Position numbers and translations under genes: made by a program. Shown piece by piece: positions 13,464 to 18,915 of a stretch of 18,915 nt of DNA. The notes beneath the pieces were generated by a model. That model saw nothing but the letters and a program-made list of their open reading frames with translations. It ran no database searches and was not told the origin of the DNA. Within the stretch, counting starts at the first letter, position 1, and each line of letters begins with the position of its first letter. Source of the DNA: CAZYCC01 sp964645985 (GTDB lineage: Bacteria; Bacillota; Clostridia; Oscillospirales; CAG-272); assembly GCA_964645985.1 (NCBI GenBank), contig CAZYCC010000030.1:1-18915 (forward strand), given 5' to 3'.

Positions 13464-13811
13464 AGTCTACTCCTTTTGTAAAAATAGAAGAGGGGAAAGT
13501 CGCGCAAATCCGCCCTCGCGAGGCGGGAAATGCGCTCCGGCGGCAAGGGACGGGGCGGCGCGGCGGAAAATCCCGCGCGAGCTATCGCCGCGTTTCCTCC
13601 GCCCCCGCGCGAGGAGTTTTCGGGGAGCGGCGCCGCCTTTGCCGCGCGCGGCTCTCCCCTTGCGGCGGGAGAATATTTGCGCGAGCGGCGCGGCAAATCA
13701 CCCGAATGCCTCTCGGCGGCCCCGTTTCGATCCCCGCGAGGGCATTTTGTCCGCGCGCGGCGGGGGAATTTTCCGCGCGCCGTGCGGACGGAACGCGCGC
13801 CGCGAGGAGGG
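13464..13811. other. 348-base metK-luxS gap with GC-rich inverted repeats
   Basis: No gene is supported here; open frames on both strands are Arg/Pro/Gly-rich shadows without RBSs. Several stem-loops are visible, including CCGCC-CTCGCGA-GGCGG near 13511 and GTCCGC/GCGGAC near 13748-13790 closing a loop around GGGGGAATTTTCC. None is followed by a T-tract on the minus strand, so no terminator separates metK from luxS. No SAM riboswitch consensus was recognised. Confidence 0.5.
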
Positions 13812-15086
13812 TCACCCCGCGCGCTCCTCGACGAACGAGCGGAACTTGGGGGCGAGGGAGGTCTTCTCCCACGGCAGATCAAGGTCGTCTCGCCCGAAAT
13901 GCCCGTAGGCGGCGGTCTGCGTGTAGATCGGGCGGCGCAGGTTGAGCGCGCGCAAAATGGCGCCGGGGCGCAGATCGATGAGCGCGCAGACCGCCTCGCG
14001 CAGTATCTCGTCCGGCACGGCGCCGGTGCCGCGGCTGTCGAGTGTGACGGCGAGCGGGTGCGCGACGCCGATTGCGTAGGCGACCGAAATCTCCACCTCG
14101 TGCGCTAAGCCCGCCGCGGCGAGGTTCTTCGCGGCGTAGCGCGCGGCATACGCGCCCGAGCGGTCGACCTTGGTCGGGTCCTTGCCCGAGAAGGCGCCGC
14201 CGCCGTGGCGCGCTACGCCTCCGTAGCTGTCGACGATTATTTTGCGCCCGGTTAGGCCCGTGTCGGCGGCAGGCCCGCCGAGGACGAACTGCCCGGTCGG
14301 GTTAAGGAGCAGCTGCGTCTCGCGCGTGAGGAGCCGCTCGGGGACGGCGCGGGCGATGACCTCGCGCCGCAGGTCGGCGGTGAGGCGATCGCGCGGGACA
14401 TCCGGGTCGTGCTGCGACGAGAGAACGAGCGCGGCGACGCGCGGCTCTCCCTCGCCATAGCGGAGGGTGACCTGCGCCTTGCCGTCCGGGCGAAGGTAGG
14501 GAATACGGCCCGAGACGCGCGCCTCCTCCAGGCCCCGCGCGAGCTTATGCGCGAGCACAAGCGCGAGCGGCAGCATCTCGGGCGTTTCGTCGGTAGCGTA
14601 GCCAAAGACGATGCCCTGATCCCCGGCGCCGAGGCTCGGGGGCGGGGGTCCCTCTCCCGCGCCGGGAGCGCGCGCGGCGCTTTGGAGCGGCGGGAGGCTC
14701 TCTTTTTCTATTTCGCGGGAGGGGGAATCGCCCTCGCCCCGCCGCTCGAGCGGGGTATCGACGCCGCGGGCAATGTCGGGCGACTGGCGCTCGATGCGGG
14801 TGAGAATTTCGGCGGTGTCGCCGCAGAAGCCGAAGCGAGGGTCTCGGTAGCCGATACTCTTGACCGTCGAGCGCACCACCCCCTCAAGGTCAACGGCGGC
14901 GTCCGGCGAGGCGGAAATTTCCCCCGCGAGAAAAATGGTGTTGCTCTTGGCGAGCGTCTCGACGGCGACGCGCGCCCTCGGGTCAATTGCGAGATAGGCG
15001 TCTAAAATCGCGTCGGAGATTGTGTCGCAGACCTTGTCCGGGTGCCCGCGCGTCACGCTCTCGCAGGTAACAAAAGTGGGGTGCAT
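13812..15086 (-). CDS. metK: S-adenosylmethionine synthase MetK with an extra low-complexity loop
   Basis: A 424-residue enzyme making SAM from methionine and ATP, a cytoplasmic tetramer. Conserved motifs are intact: CESVTRGHPDKVCDTISDA with GHPDK at residues 14-18, GAGDQGIVFGYATDET (153-168), DPDVPRDRL, GGPAADTGLTGRKIIVDSYGG and HGGGAFSGKDPTKVDRSGAY. Between QSPDIARGVD and GAGDQG lie 42 residues (111-152), where E. coli has about 9 and B. subtilis about 18. The extra part is Pro/Gly/Arg/Ser-rich and is encoded by palindromic DNA like the intergenic repeats. The site is a natural variable loop, so activity is probably kept. The ATG at 15086 has AAAGGAG nine bases upstream. It lies 123 bases downstream of the methyltransferase. 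Confidence 0.95.
   Translation of the reverse strand: MHPTFVTCESVTRGHPDKVCDTISDAILDAYLAIDPRARVAVETLAKSNTIFLAGEISASPDAAVDLEGVVRSTVKSIGYRDPRFGFCGDTAEILTRIERQSPDIARGVDTPLERRGEGDSPSREIEKESLPPLQSAARAPGAGEGPPPPSLGAGDQGIVFGYATDETPEMLPLALVLAHKLARGLEEARVSGRIPYLRPDGKAQVTLRYGEGEPRVAALVLSSQHDPDVPRDRLTADLRREVIARAVPERLLTRETQLLLNPTGQFVLGGPAADTGLTGRKIIVDSYGGVARHGGGAFSGKDPTKVDRSGAYAARYAAKNLAAAGLAHEVEISVAYAIGVAHPLAVTLDSRGTGAVPDEILREAVCALIDLRPGAILRALNLRRPIYTQTAAYGHFGRDDLDLPWEKTSLAPKFRSFVEERAG
14631..14753. repeat. Palindromic repeat-like DNA inserted in frame within metK
   Basis: This stretch encodes MetK residues 112-152. It contains CCGCTCGAGCGG (a 12-bp palindrome), GGGAGGGGGAATCGCCC, and GGCGGGGGTCCCTCTCCCGCG-type sequence that is an imperfect inverted copy of the other end. 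CCCTCTCCCGCG (14650-14661) is shared with the intergenic repeat at 2189-2200. Confidence 0.45.
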
Positions 15087-15107
15087 ATGAGGTTGCTCCT
15101 TTCATTG

Positions 15108-15169
15108 GAAAACCGGCGCCGATAGGTCTTTTTTCACCCACGGGCGGGGCGAGCTCGCCCTCGGTTTTC
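15108..15169 (-). promoter_or_regulatory. Structured metK leader RNA candidate
   Basis: On the minus strand GAAAACCG (15162-15169) pairs with CGGTTTTC (15108-15115), enclosing a GGGCGAGCTCGCCC palindrome (15147-15160) and an A-rich GGGTGAAAAAAGACC segment. The closing stem ends only a few bases before the metK RBS. It could control RBS access. It does not match a SAM riboswitch class that I can recognise, and could simply be an intercistronic hairpin. Confidence 0.35.
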
Positions 15170-15209
15170 TCTTTTTCGAATAAAGAACAGGCGCGGCGGC
15201 GCTCCCGCG

Positions 15210-16130
15210 TCAGATGTACAGCCCGTAGCTCTCCGCCTCGCGCTCGCCCTTCTTTGCGAGGATGATGTGCACGTTCTCAAACGCGCGCATTTCGTTTGCC
15301 CCCTCTGCGAAGAAGCGCGCTTGCAGCTTTGCGGGAGTGGCGTGCTCGTCGACGAGGAAGCCGCAGCGCTCTAAAATATCGGAGATCTCCCGCACCGTGT
15401 AGCCGTGGAGCATTTCCTCGCCGAGGCGCGAGGTAATTTCGCGAAGGAGCCGGGCGCGCGGCGGGGAGGTTTCGTCCGGGAAGTCGAGCACGAGCTTGCT
15501 CCCCGCGGACGAGAGCGACCCGATTTTGCGCAGCGTCATCTCAAGGGCGGGCGGCGCGAGGTAATAGCTCACGCCGAGCAGCGCGAAAAAAGAGGGCGCG
15601 CGCGCGTCAAACCCCGCCGCCGCAAGAGCCGCCGCGAGGTCGTCTTGCAGGAAATCGACCGGGACGAGCGCGGCCGTTTCGGGCAGACTCCAGCTGAGAT
15701 CGCGCAGGCGCGCGCGCTTGTAGCGAAGCGTGTCGGGGTGGTCGAGCTCGAAGACGCGAATGGCGCGATCGGTATTGCGGAAGGTGAAGGTGTCCATCCC
15801 CGCGCCGCAGATGACATATTGGCATCCGCCGCGCTCATAAGAGAAGCGCGCGAGCTCCCGCTCGGCAAACGCCGCGCGCGAGAGGGGAATGGGCGCAATG
15901 AGCTCACGCAGAGCCCCCCGCACCGCGCGCGGGGCAAAGCCGACGGCATCGCGGGCGAGGTCCTCATCGAAGTCGCAGGCGATGAGCGCGCCAACTCGCT
16001 CGTACTCCTCGCGGCCGAGCAGGTCGAAGGCGAGGGTGTCGTCGAATATCTTAGGGCGGTCAAAGCTTGAGTGATAGGCGCGGGCGAACGCGCAGAGCTT
16101 CGCCGTCACGCTCTCCTTCGTGGCAATCAT
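15210..16130 (-). CDS. SAM-dependent methyltransferase of the leucine carboxyl methyltransferase (LCM) type
   Basis: A 306-residue class I methyltransferase similar to the LCM/TcmP-like O-methyltransferase family (TIGR00027-like). It transfers the methyl group of SAM to an unknown acceptor. Motif I is VICGAGMDTFTFR (residues about 107-118), the acidic ribose-binding loop is VFELDHPDTLRYKR (126-139), then VPVDFLQDDL and ALLGVSYYLAPPALEMTL. ARAYHSSFDRPKIFDD near the N terminus is also typical. I chose the ATG at 16130, preceded by AAGAGGAAAACGG; the frame continues 41 codons upstream through leader sequence. It is the first gene of the SAM-homocysteine-cysteine cluster, the place held by UbiG- or YrrT-type methyltransferases in the comparable Clostridium and Bacillus operons. 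It probably supplies the SAH that feeds the pathway. Confidence 0.85.
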   Translation of the reverse strand: MIATKESVTAKLCAFARAYHSSFDRPKIFDDTLAFDLLGREEYERVGALIACDFDEDLARDAVGFAPRAVRGALRELIAPIPLSRAAFAERELARFSYERGGCQYVICGAGMDTFTFRNTDRAIRVFELDHPDTLRYKRARLRDLSWSLPETAALVPVDFLQDDLAAALAAAGFDARAPSFFALLGVSYYLAPPALEMTLRKIGSLSSAGSKLVLDFPDETSPPRARLLREITSRLGEEMLHGYTVREISDILERCGFLVDEHATPAKLQARFFAEGANEMRAFENVHIILAKKGEREAESYGLYI

Positions 16131-16152
16131 CCGTTTTCCTCTTTCCTCGGGC

Positions 16153-16180
16153 AAAAGAAAACCGCCGGAACTATCGGCGG
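16153..16180 (-). terminator. Terminator-like hairpin in the methyltransferase leader (possible attenuator)
   Basis: CCGCCG (16162-16167) pairs with CGGCGG (16175-16180) around a 7-base loop; on the minus strand TTTTCTTTT follows. It lies between the strong promoter at 16411-16439 and the RBS, ending about 23 bases before the start codon, in a leader of about 270 bases. That position suggests premature termination as a control point. No known riboswitch or T-box sequence was recognised in the leader. Confidence 0.5.
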
Positions 16181-16410
16181 CGGGAATGTTTCGCGCTCGG
16201 GCAACATCGCGCCGAACTCTCGCCGCATTTTCCGCGCAAACAACACCCCGCAAGGGGCAGGTGGGAAAAAGAGGAAAAAGAAACGAGAGCGAACATTAGA
16301 AAGAGGAAACGGGCAAATGCCGCGCCGCGCGCAAGCGGGGCGGGCGAGGGACGCGACAGCGGGGGGTGAGGCGGGCGCAAATGGTGCTAATCCATATCGG
16401 GATAGTAGGG

Positions 16411-16439
16411 ATTATAGCATAGGGAAAAGGGTTTGTCAA
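16411..16439 (-). promoter_or_regulatory. Perfect consensus sigma-A promoter of the sulfur cluster
   Basis: On the minus strand: TTGACA (16434-16439), 17-bp spacer ending TATGC, TATAAT (16411-16416). Both hexamers match consensus exactly and a TG makes it an extended -10. Transcription would start near 16404. Confidence 0.93.
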
Positions 16440-16548
16440 GAGGGGGAAGGGGAAAGGGGGAATTTTGGCGAGAGGGCGGCATTTGGGCTTTGCGCCTTCG
16501 GGGATGGGAAGGGGGGATTTCGATGAGGGCGGTTTTTCCGCGCGGCGC

Positions 16549-16583
16549 AAAACTCCCCCGGCCTCTTCGGCCGGGGGAGTTTT
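16549..16583. terminator. Strong bidirectional terminator beside the invertible promoter segment
   Basis: AAAACTCCCCCGGCC (16549-16563) and GGCCGGGGGAGTTTT (16569-16583) form a perfect 15-bp stem with a TCTTC loop and T-tracts both ways. No gene ends next to it on either strand. It lies 77 bases outside the left inverted repeat, where it would stop minus-strand transcription if the flanked promoter were inverted. Confidence 0.92.
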
Positions 16584-16659
16584 CTATTGTCCGCTCCGCT
16601 CACCGCGGCAGGCCGCGGCGGGCGGAAACCGGATTTTCTCGGGAAAAATCGCCCTTCCT

Positions 16660-16684
16660 ACAGAATCTGTATTCTGTTGCAAAT
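16660..16684. repeat. Left inverted repeat of the promoter segment
   Basis: This 25-bp sequence is the reverse complement of 16904-16928 with a single mismatch (16663). The inner 21 bp (16664-16684) are perfect. It has internal dyad symmetry (ACAGAAT-CTGT-ATTCTGT). Confidence 0.92.
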
Positions 16685-16822
16685 CGGAAAAGAAAAAGTC
16701 ACCGTTTCCGGGGGCGATTTGGCTGAGTTTCCCGCGAAAAGAGGATAAAGTCTGCGATTTTCGTGAAAAGACCGCGCGCGGCGGAAAAAATATTCCCGCG
16801 GGGAAGAAATTGCGCCGGAGGC

Positions 16823-16851
16823 TTGACCTTTAGGTGAGAATGTGGTATACT
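16823..16851 (+). promoter_or_regulatory. Promoter of the surface-protein gene, inside the invertible segment
   Basis: TTGACC (16823-16828), a 17-bp spacer ending TGTGG, and TATACT (16846-16851). Transcription would start near 16858 and give a leader of about 120 bases that includes the right inverted repeat. Two small dyads, GACCTTTAGGT (16825-16835) and AGGTC-TCGC-GACCT (16864-16877), overlap the promoter and the start region and could be an operator. Confidence 0.9.
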
Positions 16852-16903
16852 ACCCGCGAACTAAGGTCTCGCGACCTAACATCGACCCCATCGAAAAATC
16901 TCC

Positions 16904-16928
16904 ATTTGCAACAGAATACAGATTGTGT
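16904..16928. repeat. Right inverted repeat of the promoter segment
   Basis: This is the partner of 16660-16684. On the plus strand the repeat has dyad form GCAACAGAAT-ACAG-ATTGTGTTGC (16908-16931), with 9 of 10 positions paired. This resembles a tyrosine-recombinase core with arms around an asymmetric centre. Confidence 0.92.
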
Positions 16929-16980
16929 TGCTTTTCACGAAAGGAAGGCAAAAACGGCGCTGCGGCGCGGAGGAAACGCG

Positions 16981-18915
16981 ATGAACAAGACAGTCACTTT
17001 GGGCAAACACAAAGGAGCGGCGCGACGCGCGACGGCGGGCGCGCTCGGCGCGGTGATTCTCCTCAGCGTGCTCTGCTCGCTCGCGGGGGTTTTCTCCCCG
17101 GTGAGCGCGGCGGCGGAGGGGGCAGCGGTCACACACGGGGTGGAGCGGCACGCCGACCCCTCGACCATGGACACCTACACCGAAATGCTCGACCTCTCAG
17201 GCAGCACGCGCGACGCGGGGCGGCTCTGGACCGACAAGAGCGTCTTCGCCTACGGCAAGAACGCAACGGCGGGAGAACGCGTGGTGCAGGACAACGCGCT
17301 GCTGCTCAACCCCGCCCTCGACGGGGTAACGGGCACCTCGCAAACTATCCCGGTAGACGCGGATTTTCTCGAGGTCTTCAGCGCGCTGGGGTCAAGCCAG
17401 CGTCTCTCGCAGAATATCCCCATCGACCTGATCGTCGGGATGGATATTACCCATTCGATGCTAAGAACATCCGCCCCCAGTGAACAAGATAACGCAATTG
17501 AGCAAAGAAAAACTTGGAAAGGCACTCTCGGAGACAATGGCGGCACAATGGTGGATTCCAACCTCGCGCGTTCTCTCGTCGCGGCAAACGGATTGTTCCG
17601 GCGCATTTATCAACATTCGCCAGACAGCCGTATCAGCGTCGTTGTCTATTGGGGCAGCGGCTATCAGCTGATTCCGTGGTATTCCGGGCTTATTCAATTT
17701 ACCGGTTACTCGGTGCGCTGTGACAGAACAGATAGAGGACCTTTAACCTCAGATGATACAAGTAGAGTTGGAACAGAGTCCGAACAATATCAGCCTTTTG
17801 CTTCGGAAGGTTCAGCCGACCTTTTGTCTTATCGCGCCGGTTTAACCGAAGCGGTGTTTCACTATACCGTCACAGATTCCGAAGGAAGCCTATCAGACGG
17901 CAGCTCGCAGAACGGCGATTATGTTTATGACCCGGTATACGGAACCATTTACAAGTACCCGCTCGGTGGAGCACCGGAGCACGATCTTTCGAACGAGAAC
18001 ATCGTTCAGAAAAAACGCACTTGGAATGGTCAAAGCAACAAATGGAACTCGTGGTCAGATAGCATAAAATGCAGCATCGGAAAAATCACACTTCAAAACG
18101 GTGGTGAGGACATTACCGATAAGGTGCAAGCCGTAGGAACACCTGCGCTGTGCGGCGGCACGGGACTGGAAGGCGGCATCTACACGACGATGAGCGCGGT
18201 GCGCAACGTCAAGGACGATGTCACCTTCCAAATGATCGACGGCTCGACGGTGACGCGCATCCCCGCCGTGGTTATCCTCGGCGACGGCAACACCAACCAT
18301 GTTCTCGTCAAGGCGGGCGACCCGGACGCGGCGCGAACCGGTGGTGACGGGCAAAGGGAAGACACCAACGATAAACTTACTTCGACCGGAACATCTGGCG
18401 ATTGGTGGAATCCGGACACGGATTCTAATAAAGAAGGCGATCAGCTCAAATCGGCGGCTACTTCAGGCGATCGCAACGCAGTGGCGGACTTCAATGCCGT
18501 TTTGCAGGCGGCGTATTGGAAAGCGGCGATTCATAATGTCTACAATTTGGGAAGCAAAGAAACCCTCGTTTACACCATCGGACTTGCCGCCAACCCGCCT
18601 TGCTTTGACCCGGCAAATTTCTTTCTAAAAGAAGACGCTGCCAATGGGCAGAATAAATTTAAAACATATCAAGCATATTTAAATTGGCAAGCCGGTACCG
18701 AACTCCCGATGAGCGAAACCTCTACCGAATTAGGTTTCAAGCAGTCAGGATATACCGACGGCAAAGTTCTTCATATTCAGTCAAACGCCGCCAGCGGTTA
18801 TGACACCGTATACGCTATGCCCTACAGCTTAGCGCGACCTGCCGGAACAATTTACAACTACAATAAGCTCCCCGAAACGGGCGAACCGTTCGGGGTTAAA
18901 ATGTCAGACCTTAAC
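16981..18915 (+). CDS. Secreted von Willebrand A-type surface protein (partial, runs off the window)
   Basis: The frame is open for 645 codons to the window edge. The N terminus is a signal peptide: basic residues (KHKGAARR), a hydrophobic core at about 19-38 and a VSA/AAEG cleavage site at about 43-45. A vWA-like domain follows: IPIDLIVGMDITHSM carries a MIDAS-type D155-x-T157-x-S159, GGTGLEGGIYTTM holds the likely MIDAS threonine (T394), and IPAVVILGDGNTNH (about 427-440) is the later acidic strand. The large spacing between D155 and T394 shows a long insertion. Function as an adhesin or pilus-tip-like protein is inference; cell-wall anchoring cannot be seen because the C terminus is missing. 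The RBS is GCGGAGGAAACGCG before ATG. Codon composition is mosaic: third-position GC is 18/20 near 17161 and 18181 but 6-8/20 near 17461, 17701 and 18421. Confidence 0.85.
   Translation, partial: MNKTVTLGKHKGAARRATAGALGAVILLSVLCSLAGVFSPVSAAAEGAAVTHGVERHADPSTMDTYTEMLDLSGSTRDAGRLWTDKSVFAYGKNATAGERVVQDNALLLNPALDGVTGTSQTIPVDADFLEVFSALGSSQRLSQNIPIDLIVGMDITHSMLRTSAPSEQDNAIEQRKTWKGTLGDNGGTMVDSNLARSLVAANGLFRRIYQHSPDSRISVVVYWGSGYQLIPWYSGLIQFTGYSVRCDRTDRGPLTSDDTSRVGTESEQYQPFASEGSADLLSYRAGLTEAVFHYTVTDSEGSLSDGSSQNGDYVYDPVYGTIYKYPLGGAPEHDLSNENIVQKKRTWNGQSNKWNSWSDSIKCSIGKITLQNGGEDITDKVQAVGTPALCGGTGLEGGIYTTMSAVRNVKDDVTFQMIDGSTVTRIPAVVILGDGNTNHVLVKAGDPDAARTGGDGQREDTNDKLTSTGTSGDWWNPDTDSNKEGDQLKSAATSGDRNAVADFNAVLQAAYWKAAIHNVYNLGSKETLVYTIGLAANPPCFDPANFFLKEDAANGQNKFKTYQAYLNWQAGTELPMSETSTELGFKQSGYTDGKVLHIQSNAASGYDTVYAMPYSLARPAGTIYNYNKLPETGEPFGVKMSDLN

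Larger units (their letters stand above)
16660..16928. mobile_element. Putative invertible promoter element (phase-variation switch)
   Basis: Two 25-bp inverted repeats (24 matches) flank 219 bp that contain a complete plus-strand promoter. A secreted surface-protein gene begins 52 bases past the right repeat and a bidirectional terminator lies 77 bases outside the left one. In the orientation given the switch is ON. Inversion would point the promoter at the terminator. No recombinase is in the window. The alternative of a non-autonomous transposon (MITE) is less likely, as no target-site duplication is visible. Confidence 0.72.

Noticed and set aside
13464..16410. SAM-I (S-box) riboswitch upstream of metK, luxS or the methyltransferase
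   Set aside because: I searched by eye for the conserved AGAGNGGNGGAGGGA and GAAACCCGGCAACC blocks and did not find them in any leader.
16660..16928. MITE or small transposon as the explanation for the inverted repeats
   Set aside because: No target-site duplication is visible outside the repeats, and the position around a promoter with a terminator outside favours a switch. Kept as an alternative only.
16842..17483. 213-codon plus-strand frame overlapping the surface-protein start
   Set aside because: The frame beginning at 16981 has the RBS, signal peptide and vWA motifs and stays open to the window end. The 213-codon frame is a shadow that starts inside the promoter.

Overview
The window is GC-rich bacterial DNA. 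AGGAGG-type ribosome binding sites, sigma-A promoters (TTGACA, 17-bp spacer, extended -10), a Mini-III RNase, LuxS and a LicA/LicC-type choline kinase point to a Bacillota member, most likely a high-GC gut Clostridium relative. This placement is inference; no rRNA gene is present. Every gene lies on the minus strand except the last, a surface protein that runs off the right edge.

Layout, left to right. (1) 1-2234: a TIM-barrel sugar phosphate isomerase/epimerase, then the N-terminal third of an IS5-family transposase that keeps its promoter and RBS, then GC-rich palindromic repeats and a terminator. (2) 2319-5822: a probable three-gene operon read right to left from a near-consensus promoter: a LicC-LicA-like fusion whose cytidylyltransferase half has lost its catalytic motifs, a 72-residue one-helix membrane protein, and an NCS1-type permease coupled to it by a 4-base overlap. 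(3) 5977-7515: the first 20 codons of a deleted family-2 glycosyltransferase between promoter and terminator, tRNA-Arg(CCG) with its own promoter and terminator, and a ROK sugar kinase. (4) 7516-9836: a long gene-free stretch with repeats, mscL, and mrnC (Mini-III) behind a highly structured leader.

(5) 10097-16439 is a sulfur and methyl-group recycling cluster. Read from its perfect consensus promoter it runs: SAM-dependent methyltransferase, metK, luxS, mccB (cystathionine gamma-lyase) and mccA (cystathionine beta-synthase/cysteine synthase), ending at a terminator. Together these turn methionine into SAM, then homocysteine, then cystathionine and cysteine. The SAH nucleosidase step is not encoded here. 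The gaps are 120-470 bases long. They hold leader hairpins, a possible attenuator and arrays of a 7-base repeat. MetK carries an extra low-complexity loop that looks like one of the intergenic palindromic repeats inserted in frame.

(6) 16549-18915 is the most striking part. A strong plus-strand promoter lies inside a 219-bp segment flanked by near-perfect 25-bp inverted repeats (24 of 25 matches). Directly downstream is a secreted von Willebrand A-type surface protein with a mosaic of GC-rich and AT-rich blocks. A strong bidirectional terminator sits just outside the other repeat, where it would stop transcription if the segment were inverted. This is the architecture of a phase-variable invertible promoter (inverton) controlling a surface protein. 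No recombinase gene is present in the window.
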